This document shows positions 43,221 through 57,300 of a stretch of DNA of 64,000 nucleotides, one piece after another. The stretch is from Anthostomella pinea (Eukaryota > Ascomycota > Sordariomycetes > Xylariales > Xylariaceae). How positions within the stretch are numbered: the stretch's first letter is position 1; each line of letters starts with the position of its first letter. The notes under the pieces were generated by a model that did not search any database, was not told the DNA's origin, and saw only the letters and a list, made by a program, of their open reading frames with translations. Position numbers and translations under genes: made by a program. Where the stretch lies: NCBI GenBank assembly GCA_963556695.1, contig CAUWAG010000004.1:1612001-1676000 (forward strand). The letters run 5' to 3'.

Positions 43221-46200
43221 GTCTTCAGCTGTATCTACGTTCAGAGGTGTGAGTAGACCTGCTGACACGGTACTTGTGGGTAGCTCCCAATACCCTAGTA
43301 GTTGAATCATGATGGCAGGGGAAAGACCAATGGTCAAATGTGCATGGGGCTTGGACATTTCGTATTATATGCCGCGAGGAGATGGGGTCGTGATGATCAG
43401 ATCTCGTCATGATGGTAAGATCTGGGAGAGGCTGGTCACATGTAGAGATAGGGGGTATTGGGGATGGTCCGAGTCTGGAGTCGTAGTTCTTATGGCCTGG
43501 CACTGTGTCGTCTTTACTTATCTCTTCCTCGTATGAATATCTGCGTTTATCGTCTTTCACTATCAGCAGCAAGTCTGAGCGCCTTCACGTGGGAATGCCA
43601 AAGTGTTGTGTTGACTTGTTGGATTCGTGCTTTGAAATTCATCAAACTCATAGCAGTAGTTGGTGGCGTTGAGAGTTCCGAACTTGCCAATCGCGTTCTG
43701 TCAGGTGCCAGAAATACCTTAATATCAGCAAACCGGCGTTCGTCGGCTTTCAAGAAGTAGTTGATCGTCGTGACCGCTTGTCCTGTCGTATGGACCTGCC
43801 AATGGGGAAGCACTGGCCCGAAGGCAGCTTTATGCGATCTAACGGCTCGCACGGGCGATGTCGTGAGCATGGAGCAGCACCGTGCCCGGTTGTATGATTT
43901 TCGCATGATTCTTGCACGTGAAAGCCCGACAACGTTAACTTACTTGCGAAGGCGGCGGCGAGACGATGCCATCTCGACCTCGTCTTACACGAGCAGCACA
44001 CCCGCCAGGCTAACAGCTGCAGGCAATCCACCGAGACAGGCATGGGATTTCATAAAATGTCCGCGAGATTGGGCTCCCACGAGACACGCCCCCCTTCCAG
44101 AGCCGCACGAGATGTGGATGCCGGTGAGTGGACGCCGGCTTGTGAATAGGAGCTGAAGCTATTACTGCCACATCGTCGCCTAGTCGAATAGCCGCCGTTG
44201 TTTATATTGATCGCCTGGCGTATCCAGCTTCCAGTTGGTCAGGGAGCATAGCCTTGTCTTTCGGACGTGCGTTGTGGTGGCTTGCCCGTCATTCCCCGCT
44301 GGCTGAAATTCAGGCAGAGTTTCGCTTATGGCCTCATGCCCGCTTCGGCCTCATGGCAAATCTCCAGACCGTACGTTGACAGGTGACGATGAGATGACTG
44401 AGCTAAAGATACTTCACTGTTGCCGACATGTGGAAGTAGAAGAACTGCAGCACTAGCTGTGCCCGTACGGCTTGCCCATGACCGTTGAATCTCAACAATA
44501 AGCCCCGCTGTACTGACTATGAGGTTTACGTTCATGTGTATGAGTTGTATTACGCTTTTGTAGATAAACCTTCAATCTCGTGGTAGGGAGTCTCGGCCAG
44601 GGCTACCTTGTCTCTATCAGCACTGCGAAACCGATCAGTACGAGGGCAGTCTGGTCTAGGCTCTTCGAGCCAGTATGACAACCATCGTCAAAGGCGTACG
44701 TACAATACCGTCTCATATACGCTGGACCTAGCTACATAGTCATACTCGTGAGGTTAGCAATGAGATGGTTGGGTGTCTTTGGCTGTCGCAGTATGGACCG
44801 CTTCTCGCCACAAAGTGACGCGGATATGACACTTAGATTTTCGGTCAAATTGCGGTTCATTCAAACGGAATATGGTCTGCTCTTTCGGATCTGGCCGAGT
44901 AATTATATGTTGCAGGGTGGTTCGTTGTGAATCATCCGGTGCGGTGGGCGAGATGTCTAGAAGGGCCGAAATCCCTCGGTGTGGTAGGCCAGATGTCTCG
45001 AAGGGCCGAAACCTGGGTTCTGAGAGATAGCTAGCTATCACGATGATATCACCCGGCCAAGTGGATGGGACCAATATCCTACCCAGATCAGTTAGCCTTT
45101 GCGGCTCCGAAGATGATGGCCAGGCACAGAGGGTTAAACTGCATCGATCTCAAATCTTTCAAGCCGCGTCCGTGCGTCGGTAGGCTTTCTAGGCTACAGC
45201 AAGGCAATGCTCAGTTTCCTGTCACACCAAACTTAGCTGGTTACACTGAAGGGGCCGGGCCTCGTATAATGCTACATGGATGCTGAGGTTGTCTTACTGT
45301 GTTCATCCGTCACGATAACAGACCGGAGGTCCGAAGTTCAAACTGTGCGGTGGCGGCCAGCACTCCTGGCACGATTCTCCTATGGGCCATGCAGGTCCTG
45401 CCTGGCATCCGGCAACGTGCTTCAAGCTCGTGGGTAACCGGGTCTTCTGGTGATGTGACGTAAGTGCAAGGGTCGCGATGAAGCAGCTCCGACCAGCAAC
45501 GTGTGCCCACGGCGTGATTGACAGAGGAATGACATCTCAAAATTTGATGGTAGAAAGATCAGATGATGAGGACGCCGCCGCATACTAAGGCTACCCGAGT
45601 ACCGATGTAAATGTAAATGCGAGACAAGGAGTCACTGGTGAAGAGGATGGAGCGCGGCACCGTGGGCTTTGGCAGCCAGGCACTCGGTGGACGCACTGTC
45701 AGACGCGATTCTTACGCGTTTAGGTGGTGTTCAGGGTCGTCGATCATCGGTCGGCGATGCAAGTATTCAACGTCGCGAGCTAACGATTGAGGCGTAGACG
45801 GTAGGTTGTAGTCAGCTGGAGGCTTTCGAAAGCATCGATGACGGTGAAGACTGGCGAAAGATGGGAAGATGACGGTGGCAGGGGGTCATCAACCCCTAAC
45901 CTACATACTATTCGTGAGCGGGCCGATAACCGATAATCTAGCCGGGCTTGGCCGTCAGCTGAGATCAGCTGTTATCGGCTGGTATCAGCTGCGGGCTCCG
46001 AGCTGCCCGGGACCATCTCCGGGCAGCTTCATTCAATCTGGTCTGGCAAAAGCTCGGCCTCGAATCATACTGCACACATTCTGAACCGAGAACTGAATCG
46101 AGTTGTGCAATGTGGTGACCCTTTCATCCACCCCTTCTCGCGGATCTTCCTGTATTATCTGAATGACAGCAGCAACACCAGGTCGTCATTGAGAATTCAG

Positions 46201-47616
46201 ACGTCTCCCGCTCGACTGGCTCTGAAGGTTTGAGATTGGCTTTTGCCTATGCATTCGCCTGGGAGTCACGTTGGCATCAATTACATCGGCATGCGAGCCG
46301 GCATCAGAAGACAGCCCGCGCGAGCTCCGAGACAGTGCCGGGGAACAAGCGGGTGAGACCCCAGGTTCTGCTCCTCGACGGCCATAGCAGGACAGAGCGA
46401 CAGCAGGGTGGCTGGCCTGAGATACTTCCCCGGCTGCTGTCGATAGGGAGCACAGATCAACCTCCTCTGGCATGGCACGTCCATAGACACGCGCAAGGCT
46501 TACAACGACAGCACTGCTTGGTATCAAGCCTTCACGCTCACGCTCAATGTCATTATGCAAAGCTTCCGATGCAGCTCTGCCGTTGCATCCGTCGCCGCGT
46601 AACGGATAGCACCGTCAACTGCTTCGCGGACTATAATCTCACGAAACGAGGGGTTGCCCACTGACCGCTTACAGCCAGCGCTTCTCGTAGACAGCCGTAT
46701 CACTGTGCGCAGCTTGTGCGACACCGATATGGGGACTCCACCACCCCAGGTCACCCAGGCTGAGGCTCAGCCCGTCCCAGCCCGCAGGTCCGGACAATTT
46801 ACAGTTCGGCGCACGAAGAGGACAGGGGTCGGACTGAGCAAGGGGTGGAACACCCCATGGACCAACTTCCATGCTTTTCCTCTTGTGAGACAAAATTGTT
46901 CCTATTTCTGCGTTGTAATCGAGACTCTACCTTAAGTTCTTTATTGTGGTTCCCTGCTTAGTCGGTGGAGTTACTGAAAATGGCACAGCTCTCTCCATGA
47001 AGGTAGTTGTGCTGCGGTCTGGACGCCTCGACGTGCGGACATCCCCAACGGTCGACACACATGATCCACTGCGCCTGGGTGAGACGGGTAGCAATACCTT
47101 GGGCCCCATGATCGAGGGAGCCTTGTGTCTTTTCCGTGCACCGTTTCAAGAGGCCATTCTGCATAGTGTCAGATTATGCGCATATCGCCAGCACTGCGCG
47201 GCCGCAGGAACCAAGCGCAATCCCATGCCAACGCAGGCTTTGCTGTCGGTTTGTGCTAGGAAGTCTGTTCTGTGCGATGGTCAGGACAACCCGGTCATCT
47301 CCCAGGTGCCTTTGGGGCTGGCCGCCCATTATACGCTCGGACAACATGGGTGACAGCCCTATCTGCCCGATTCTGGTTCCCAGAATCGAATCTGATGCTC
47401 ATCATTCATGAGACTTCGGTGACCGAGGACTGATCAAGGCCGAACCACTCTCTGGAAGAATGAGGGCCAGGGTGCACTGTAGGTTTGTTGCCTCCTCCCC
47501 TCCCCACACCCCCTTCGCCGCGCCCGGTAGCGATTCGATTCGGCCGTCATTGCGATGGAATTTCGCACGTTGACTGTTGTTGTTATATTTGGCACAGTCT
47601 AAGCTGCTGAACTGGG
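43221..47616. other. About 4.4 kb with no supportable gene
   Basis: Only overlapping short frames on both strands occur, the longest about 145 codons (46230-46664 +), without recognisable domains or splice patterns. A diverged 40-bp tandem duplication lies at 44938-45015. The region separates an oxidase remnant from the PKS. Confidence 0.45.
44938..45015. repeat. Two-copy imperfect tandem repeat, about 40-bp period
   Basis: Copy 1 at 44938-44975 and copy 2 at 44978-45015 share GGTG-GGTxGGC-AGATGTCT-GAAGGGCCGAAA with a few substitutions. Confidence 0.7.
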
Positions 47617-47630
47617 CGGTTGATATATAG
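47617..47630 (+). promoter_or_regulatory. TATA-like site upstream of the PKS
   Basis: TTGATATATAG lies about 90-100 bp before the PKS start codon at 47719, a usual TATA position. No operator-like repeats are evident. Confidence 0.4.
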
Positions 47631-47718
47631 ATGTGAAAGACGCCTCGTCAACAGCCTCCAACTGAAGCATCAACCATCACCCCTAAACACGCGCCCAATC
47701 CTACCCATCACATACACG

Positions 47719-50700
47719 ATGGTGGAACAGATGGCATTTCTCCTCTTTGGAGATCAGTCACTGGACACACATGGCTTCCTAGCCAATTTCTTCAGACAAG
47801 GGAACCCGAGTGTTCTCTCGAAGGAATTCCTCAAGAACGCTGGTGATGCTCTCAAAGACGAGATAAACCAGCTGCCACGGGTGGAACGAGACAAGATCCC
47901 GATATTCCGAACATTACCCCAGCTCAACGAGAGTTATCACCACCAAATCACCAAATGCCCTGGCGTCGATAGCGCCCTGCTCTGCATCGCACAAATAGCA
48001 CACTACCTTGAGTAAGTGTTAACAAATCAACGCGTGGCCACGGGGAAGTCTTCCATACTTACGCGTTGTCAGTTGGTCCGAGAAGGAATACGAAGATGTG
48101 ACCGATTCCGAGAATACGAAGCTCTCCGGCCTATGCACCGGCCTGTTCGCCGCAAGCGCGATCGCTTCGAGCCCTTCCCTATCCTCTCTCCCGCCATTAG
48201 CAGTGCAGGCTGTCTTGATGGCATTCAGAACTGGCTCTTTCGTGGCCTCAGTAGCAGAAAGTCTAAGCTCTCGGACGGAAAAGTCGGAGAGCTGGACATA
48301 TGTTGTGCCGTCAGTCAAGGAAGCTCATGCGAAGTCCATACTTGAGGATTTCCACAAGTCAGAGGTAAGGTTACCTTGGAATTTCAACGGGCTTCAATGT
48401 GTTCTAACCGCTTCTTAGGGAATTTCTCAGGCTACACAGGCATACATCAGTGCTGTGTCCGCGAGTAACATTGCGATATCTGGCCCGCCAGCGACGTTGA
48501 AGTCTCTGTTCAGCAAGGATCTGTTCGATTCGAGACCAACGGCCATCCCCGTGTATGGTCCCTACCATGCTGCACATTTGCATGGGCCGTGTGACATCGA
48601 GCATATGCTACGAATCAACGATGAGTCTGTCACCGCTGTGCTTGCTGGCTCAAGACCGCGAAGCGGTGTCATGTCATGCGTCACAGGGACCGCCTTCTCC
48701 GAGACGGACACCAAGGCTTTGTTCACAGCCGTCGTTCATGAAATATTGAATGAGCCACTCATGTTTCACAAGGCTCTCAATGGCAGCCTGAACGAGGCTC
48801 GTCAATTCCCGGGATCCCGCGTTCTGGTGATCCCTTGCGGCCCGACCCAGGCTGCAAGCACGCTGGCTAATCTGCTGAAGTCGGAGACCAAGCTAGAGGT
48901 CGTACTTCGATCACCCCCCCAGGTGTCTCGAGAGAACATGGTTTTCTCCATCGGAAACCATGGGTCTACCGGGAAGTGCAAGTTGGCCATCGTGGGAATG
49001 GCTGGCCGCTTCCCGGACTCTGCCAGTCACGAGGAACTTTGGCAGCTGTTGGAGAAGGGCATCGACGCCCACCGGATGGTACCAGCTGATCGATTCCCGG
49101 TCGAGACCCATTACGATCCTGCTGGCAAGGCCATCAACACCAGTCACACGCCAAACGGCAACTGGATCAAGAATCCAGGGCACTTCGACCCGAGATTCTT
49201 CAACATGTCTCCTCGGGAGGCATTCCAGACAGATCCCATGCAACGCATGGCTTTGACCACCGCATACGAGGCGCTTGAGATGTCTGGTTATGTTCCAAAC
49301 CGGACACCATCCACAAGGTTGGACCGTATTGGTACTTTCTACGGGCAGACTTCTGATGACTGGCGCGAGATCAACGCCGCCCAAGAGGTCGACACCTACT
49401 TTATCACAGGTGGTGTGCGTGCGTTCGGTCCAGGCCGAATCAACTACCATTTCGGTTTCAGTGGTCCTAGTCTAAACATCGACACAGCGTGCTCGTCCAG
49501 TGCAGCGGCTCTCCAGGTGGCATGCTCGTCTTTGAGGGCCAACGAGTGTGACACGGCCATTGTCGGTGGTTTGTCCTGCATGACCAACTCGGACATTTTC
49601 TCGGGCCTTAGCCGTGGCCAGTTCCTGTCCAAGCACAACAACTGCAACACTTTCGATAATGAAGCTGATGGCTACTGCCGAGCTGATGCTTGTGCATCTG
49701 TTGTCGTGAAGCGTCTTGAGGATGCTCTGGCAGATAAGGACAACATTCTTGCTATTGTACTTGACTCCCAGACCAACCACTCGGCTGATGCCATCTCCAT
49801 CACGCACCCTCACGGACCCACCCAGTCCATCCTGTCGCGCTCAATCCTAAACGACTCTGGCGTCGACCCTCTCGATGTGGATTACGTCGAGATGCACGGG
49901 ACTGGCACCCAAGCTGGCGATGGCACTGAGATGATATCCGTCACAGATGTATTCGCTCCTGCCGACCGACACCGAGCAGCTGATCGCCCGCTCTATCTCG
50001 GAGCCGTGAAGTCCAATGTGGGCCACGGAGAAGCGGCTTCAGGTGTGACGGCACTCATCAAGGTCTTGATGATGCTGAAGAAGAACGCCATCCCCCCTCA
50101 CATCGGCATCAAAGGAGAGATAAACAAGACATTCCCCACGGACCTCGGTGATCGCGGTGTCAATATTGCCTTCCACAAGACGCCTTTCACTCGCAAGGAT
50201 GGAAGGCCTCGTCGAGTATTCGTCAACAACTTCAGCGCCGCTGGTGGCAACACTGGACTCCTGCTCGAAGACGGTCCGCGCTACAAGAATGCGACTGTCG
50301 ATCCCCGTAGCCAGCATGTCATCACAGTCACGGCGAAGTCGAAGTCTGCCATGATCCGCAATGCCGAGCAGCTGGTGGAGTGGATGGAGCAGAACCCGTC
50401 TACTTCAGTCGCCCACGTTGCCTACACCACTACTGCTCGCAAGATTCAGCACTACTGGCGGATGAACATCGTGGCTGGCAGCTTGGCTGAAGCCAAAGAA
50501 GCTATCACTGAGAGACTAAAGTCCAACTTTGTACCTGTCTCTCCCGAGCAACCCAAAGTCGCTTTCATGTTCACCGGCCAGGGTTCCCACTATGCTGGCC
50601 TCGGCAGGGAGCTGTATTCTCACTACGCGGTGTTCCGCCAAGCCATTGACGAGTACGACCAGCTCGCTACCATCCACGGCTTCCTGTCGTTCAGGCCTCT

Positions 50701-53700
50701 CATCGACGGCAGTGAAACTGAGGTTCAGAAGTTATCCCCTGTTGTTGTACAGCTTGGCCTGGCTTCCTTCGAGATGGCGCTTGCTAAGCTATGGAGCTCC
50801 TGGGGCATCCTGCCTGGCGTCGTCCTTGGCCACAGCCTTGGCGAATACGCCGCTCTTCACGTGGCTGGGGTCCTGTCTGCCAGTGACACCATTTACCTTG
50901 TCGGTGCTCGAGCCCAAATGCTTGTGGAGAAGTGCACTGCTGGCACCCATGCCATGCTGGCTGTCAAGGGGTCGGTTGAGAGCATCACTGAGGCTCTCGG
51001 TGATCGTGCACCGTCTACCGACATTGCCTGCATCAACGGTCCCTGCGAGACTGTTCTCAGCGGCAGCTCCACCGAGATCGCTGAAATCGCTGAGCAGCTG
51101 GGCGTGGCTGGCTTCAAGAGCACCCAGCTTAAGGTGCCATTTGCCTTCCACTCTGCTCAGGTTGAGCCCATCTTGGACGACTTCGAGCGCCTCGCCCGAT
51201 CCGTCAATTTCGAGACGCCCAAGATTCCTGTCATTTCTCCTCTTCTTGGCAAGCTTGTAGAGGATGAGCCCATCAACCCTGCCTATCTCCGCAACCATGC
51301 CCGTGAGGCGGTCAACTTCTTGGGTGGTCTGGTCTCCGCTCAGCAGTCTGGTGTCATTGATGAGAAGACCGTTTGGCTGGAGGTTGGACCTCACCCGGTG
51401 TGTGCTGGTATGGTGAAGGCCGCATTCGGCAATTCTACCATTGCAACCCCCTCTCTGCGCCGTAACGAGGCTACGTACAAGACTCTCAGCAGCACCTTGT
51501 GCACCCTTCACTCGGCTGGTATGAACCTCGATTGGAACGAATACCACCGCGACTTCGATGCTTCAGTCCGGCTTTTGGATTTGCCAACCTACTCGTTCGA
51601 CTTGAAGAACTACTGGCTCCAGTACACTGGAGATTGGTGTTTGACGAAGAACCGTGGTGCTCTTGCTGCGCCCCAGGCTAAAGCGATTGAGGCACCCAAG
51701 CCCAAGCTGTCAACCACCACTGTTCAGAAGATCACCAAGGAAGAAGTGATCGGTGACATCGTCACCATTGAGACGGAGTCAGACTTGACCGAAGACAAGC
51801 TACGACTGGTCTGTTCGGGTCATCTTGTCAACGGCACGGCTCTTACTCCATCGTCTCTCTATGGTGACATGGCTATGACCATCTGCGAGTACGCCTACAA
51901 GTTGGTTCGGCCTCATGCCGAGAACGTTGGCATCAACGTTGCTCATGTGGAGGTTCCGAAAACACTCATCTTCGACACCAAAGCCAAGAGTCAGATCCTG
52001 CGCATGCATGTCAAGGTCGATGCTACCGAAAAGGTCGCCGTGGTTTCATGGTCAACAGGTGAAGGTGCCAAGAAGACTGAGCATGCCAACTGCAAGGTCT
52101 TTATTGGCGACACGCGGGAATGGCTGGGCGAGTTCGAGCGTGTCAGCTACCTCATCAAGTCTCGCATCGACGGACTCAAGGCTGCTGAACAGCGAGGTGA
52201 CGCTTCCAAGATTGGTCGCGGTCTTGCCTACAAGCTGTTTGGTGCCCTTGTCGACTATGACCGCCGATACAGAGGTATGGAGTCTGTCATTCTCGACAGC
52301 GAGACATGCGAGGCAACGGCGAAGGTCGTCTTCCAAACCTCACCCGAGGATGGCAACTTCCACACTGCGCCTTACTGGATTGACTCCGTCTGTCACATCT
52401 CCGGTTTCATCCTTAACGGCTCCGATGCGGTCGACTCTCGCGAGCAGGTCTTCATCTCTCACGGTTGGGGCAATATGAGGTTCGCTGAACGCTTGGATGC
52501 ATCCAAGACCTACCAGTCCTACATTCGCATGCAGAACGTCAAGGGCACCAAGATGATGTCCGGTGACGCCTACATCTTCGACGGCGAGAGGCTCGTCGGT
52601 ATTGCCGGTGATGTCCGCTTCCAGGCCATCCCCCGCAAGGTCCTCAACATCGTTTTGCCTCCCCAGGGCGCCGCTGCCGCCGCCGCCGCGCCTGCTCGAG
52701 CCGCGCCAGCTGCCAGGCCCGCTGTTGCTACCAAGGCTCCCGCCAAGGAGAAGCAGGTTACGGTGAAGAACCTTCCTGCTGTCAACAAGAAACTTGCCAA
52801 GCCCTCTGTTATCATCCAGGTGATGAACATCGTCGCCAAGGAAACTGGTGTCAGCCACGACGAGCTAGCTGACAACATCGCTTTCTCTGATCTTGGTGTC
52901 GATTCCTTGATGGGTCTTACCATCAGCGGTCGCCTCCGCGAAGAGTTGGAACTGAGCATTGATTCTCACTCATTCAACGATCACTCCACCGTCGGTGCTT
53001 TCAAGAAGTTCCTTGTCCAGTTTGAGACAGCTACTGCTGTGGTCCAAGCCTCCAGCAACTCTAGCGGTACTTCCGACAGTGACGAGGAGGACATGGAGTC
53101 TGATGATTCTGATCTCACCACTCCTCCCGATGAGAGCGAGAAAGGTTCAGTCAAGGGCGAATTGGCAGCTCCCGCTGACAACGCTGGTGAGCTCCAGCAG
53201 ATTATTCGCGAGACCATCTGTGCCGAAATGGGTGTCGAAGTCGAGGAAATCGTCGCCGCCCCCGACTTGGCCGCCCTTGGCATGGATTCACTCATGAGCT
53301 TGTCTATCCTCGGTATACTGCGTGAGAAGACGGGGCTCAACATCCCCGGCGACCTTCTAGGCCACAACCCGTCTCTGAAGGACATTGAGCGCACACTCGG
53401 TGTCGAGGATAAGCCCAAGGTGAAAGCGACCTTGTCGAAGTCATCCAAGACCACCATCAAGACCGGCTCTGCCGTCGTTTCTGTTGAGAAGACTAAGTCG
53501 ACTGTCGTTGAGAAGAGTGAGTCGGCTGTCGTTGATCCCTACCCCCACCGCAAGGCCACTTCAGTGCTTCTTCAGGGCAACCACCGTACCGCCACCCGAC
53601 AACTTTTCATGATTCCCGACGGGAGTGGGAGCGCCACCTCGTACACAGAAATCGCGGAGCTAGGTCCCAACGTTGCTGTCTGGGGCATGTTCTCTCCCTT

Positions 53701-54337
53701 CATGAAGACCCCAGAGGAGTATAAGTGTGGTGTCTATGGTATGGCTACGAAGTTCATCCAAGAGATGAAGCGCCGCCAGCCTGAGGGCCCATACGCTGTC
53801 TCTGGCTGGTCTGCAGGAGGTGTTATCGCCTACGAGATCGTCAACCAGCTCACAAAGGCTGGCGATGAGGTTTCCCACCTTCTCCTCATCGATGCGCCCT
53901 GCCCTATCACCATCGAGCCCCTCCCCTCTGGACTTCACGCCTGGTTCGCCTCGATCGGCCTTCTCGGCGAGGGTGACTCTGCTGAGGCTAAGAAGATTCC
54001 TTCATGGCTGCTCCCTCACTTCGCCGCGTCCGTCACTGCGCTCTCCAACTACACTGCTGAGCCCATCGCCAAGGAGAAGTGCCCCAAGGTGATGGGCATC
54101 TGGTGTGAGGATGGTGTCTGCCACCAGCCTTCGGACCCTCGCCCGGACCCGTACCCCACCGGTCACGCTCTCTTCCTGCTCGATAACCGCACCGACTTTG
54201 GTCCCAACCGCTGGGACGAGTACCTCGACATCGACAAGATGACCTTCCGCCACATGCCTGGCAACCACTTCTCGATGATGCATGGCGACCTTGCGAAGCA
54301 GCTTGGCGGCTTCATGAAGGAAGGCATCAACGCATAG
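47719..54337 (+). CDS. Non-reducing polyketide synthase SAT-KS-AT-PT-ACP-ACP-TE
   Basis: Iterative type I synthase building an aromatic polyketide from malonyl-CoA. Exons 47719-48011, 48073-48364 and 48419-54337; introns of 61 and 54 nt, the second with CTAAC branch point; 2167 aa. SAT domain with GLCTGLFAAS (about C119). KS from about residue 380 with DTACSSSAA (about C553) and HGTGTQAGDGTE. AT with FTGQGSHYAGLG and GHSLGEY (about S1001). Product-template domain with catalytic His in CSGHLVNG (about H1330) and Asp in YWIDSVC (about D1517). Two carrier domains, LGVDSLMG (about S1691) and LGMDSLMS (about S1819), joined by an acidic Ser/Glu linker. C-terminal thioesterase/Claisen cyclase with GWSAGG (about S1993) and GNHFSMM (about H2145). 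All active sites are intact. Domain order matches wA, PKS1 and orsellinate-type enzymes, so the product could be a naphthol, naphthopyrone or smaller aromatic. The exact product cannot be read from sequence. Confidence 0.95.
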
Positions 54338-57300
54338 AGCCTTGGCCCCACTTCTCTCCTTTCCTATCTGTCACTGCCATCGGTTTCAGATACATGGGCC
54401 ATGCGCACTTGGTTTGTTGGTGTTGGATACCATATATGTTCACGCTCCTTGTAAAAAAGTACAAAGTTTTTGATTTGCGGCACCATTACTCAATACAAGT
54501 CCTCTGTGGTAGGCCCTTCGAGGTCACAGGATTACATAGGCGTTGGCAATGGGCTGGTCGCCGGATTGGGTAATTTCTATAGAGGATAGTTTCATGGTGG
54601 TTAGTTTACGGTTTGGTACCTTATATAGAAACCATTCACTTATGAATCGTTACATCACTCCTCATTCCTCGTGATGATTTTTCGATTGCTTCTTGTGTTC
54701 TCGTACTTTTTCTCCCGTAGTCCAGTCCATTGTCGCGCACGGGTGATCAAGGAACTGCGCAGCAACTGTCATTTGTTACTGAACCTGCCGGAGACCCCGG
54801 GCAGTGGTCTGTCTTCCTCTGGAGCTCGTTACTGATCTGGGTCCTGATGTCGACTCCAGACTAAGCTGCCGCTGGTATCGTGCTGGTCAAGAACACAGAC
54901 CCAAGGGACGTCCCCGAATCTGTAGTCTGAAGGCGATCATTACGCCCAGAACGACATGCCGTACTTCGGTGTACCGTCAGCTCTAACTTATCAGATCCCT
55001 TCTCGTCACATGACGTCAAGATAGATAGCCTACCCAAGACAGCTTGTTCAAAATCGCAAGTATGCCCAAGCATCATTCAGTTCACGTTGCTTTTCTGAAG
55101 CCCTATTTTATGCTCCTGGTGATGCTCGGCATTCATACGTAACGTAGTCCAGAATGTCGGACGGCACTCTCGCGCAGATGAAATCCTCAGATGGGCCAAC
55201 CACAAGAGACTTGACCAGCAGAGTGATGGTACCAGCTCACCTTCCAAGAGCCTGTAACGGCAGGGGTTTTTGCGCTCGAGTCTCGAGTCTCGAGTAGATG
55301 AGCCACGAGGAAGGAATCCGGATACCACGCAATGTGGGATTAGGTACCTCAACCCATTCATCCTTGAGGTTCCAGAGGCACCAGCTCGTACCACCCGGCA
55401 ATATATTTCCCACGCGGTAACATCATGCAACATCCCAGCCCCAGCCCAGGCGCCAGCCCGAGACGTACCGTCCATTGGCGTTGAGGGTCAGACTGTGAAG
55501 CAACAGCGTCATCAAATGAACAAATCCATGGGGAATACCGAACCAACCAGCCACCTCCCAGCTTGCAAGTTACAAACCCGATCCGCAACCCGCACACCGC
55601 CCGCTTCGATCTTGAACTAGTCGGGTTACCGTTACCCGGCATACCCAATAGTGAGCAAATGATCTACGTGACGAACAGGAGCACGAGCACGAGCACAGAC
55701 ACAGGTACACGCACGACAGGTTCGGGAATTTGCATTTGCGGGCGAGGGATCCTCCACCTTACTTAGCCAGCCCGGCGGCGGCGGCGCACCCCAGCCCCTG
55801 TCAGATGCACGACATGTGCGACATGCAGCAGCAGCACTGCCGGGCTGTTCGTTCCGTCGGGTCCATCCTACGCCAGAATACTACAAGAGTGTGGCGCACA
55901 GCACACATAGCACAGTGCACAACAAATAACGCACAGCTAGAGATATAGCATGGGCCCGACCGCGCACCGCGTCCTGTGGTGAAGAGTGATACATTTCTCG
56001 TGCTGTGCACCGCCGACCTCGCGGAAACGGGTTGGTTGCGGGTCTGTTAAAGCAAGGGCGGTGATGGGACCAGAGAGGTCAGGACAGTACAGTGTGGGAA
56101 GCAGGACAGTGAACGCAGCGGGATGAACGAACCTGCTTTCCAATTCGAAACGTTTCTTCAAGGGGCTCGCATACTTATAATTGCTTCTGCAATGCCTGCA
56201 GTGCCAGCTGTACGGATAGACTATCCGTGTCTCTGGTATAAGCAAATCGTCACAGCAAACGCCCTTACGGCCCCGACTTGGGGAGGCTGAACCCCAAGAG
56301 CGCTGCTGCCGGCAGTGAACGCGGCCAGCATGCACGACATTGCCTCAGAGAGATTGAGCTGGGAAGGCGATGTCTCAGAATCCGCACTCCAGCCTCCCAC
56401 GCACCGCCACCGCAGCGGACCCGACCCGACGGCGGACACACGCCGTGGGTTCCCTTACCGTGGATCTGCAAATCTGCAAAGGAAGTAACCGAAGCGGCCG
56501 GTGCCGCAGCTGAGATCTGATCCCGCCGCAGGTAAACCGGATATCGGTAGCACCATGGCTGGCTCTTCTGGACCTTCAGCTGGCCAGCCGATGCGGTCCG
56601 CCTGCAGTGAAGTCGAGAATCGTGGGGCATCGGAGGATAAGTCAGGGAACTGGGCTTTGGAGTTCGTCGGTGAGGTGGTACAGGACGACGCGGAGATCAG
56701 ACGCGGTGCGACATGACTTGAGTGAGCCGGGTACTATCATATGTACATAGCAGCGCAGGAGGCAGCACGGCGACGGTATTGGTTGGGCTGCCACGAACGC
56801 ATAGTATCGCTTGCCCGAAAGTAGTTAGGTAAGCAGTAGGCGACACGCTTTCAATGTTCTCGTCTTAGCGCGTGTAACGGCCTTGGTGGTCAGGTTGTTG
56901 TCGTTGTCATTGTAGTATGGTGCCTAAGGGTTCAGTAATGAGCAATCCAGGGTTCGTTCCACTGCCATCGAAGGATGACCGCGACGAATACGACGAGTTC
57001 GTCTGGCCCGGAGGAGAGAGGAAGACACAGGGAGAGACGGAGGGACAGCAGCGGAACGTGCAGCTGCAGCAAGCAACGAACAAGCCGCGGCCTGGTTCGA
57101 TTGCGTAGACACACACGTACCCAGTTGGCACTGCGCACGAGATAGCCGTAAACGTGCCCGGAATCGTACAAGGCGAGCAAGGTGTCCGCTGCGGCCTTTA
57201 GAGAGTACCTAGCGTGTGTACGCGCCTCTCACCCCCTCATCGTATGGTGTGTTACCTTGAGGGCAAGTTGAAGTAGGTTCTCGTTGAGTTCCTCATCCGA

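Noticed and set aside
45300..45330. TGTTATCGTGACGG on the minus strand resembling an LTR start
   Set aside because: No matching end or target duplication found.
50529..51547. Frames of about 240-250 codons on both strands inside the PKS
   Set aside because: Shadows of the AT-domain coding. No independent domains.
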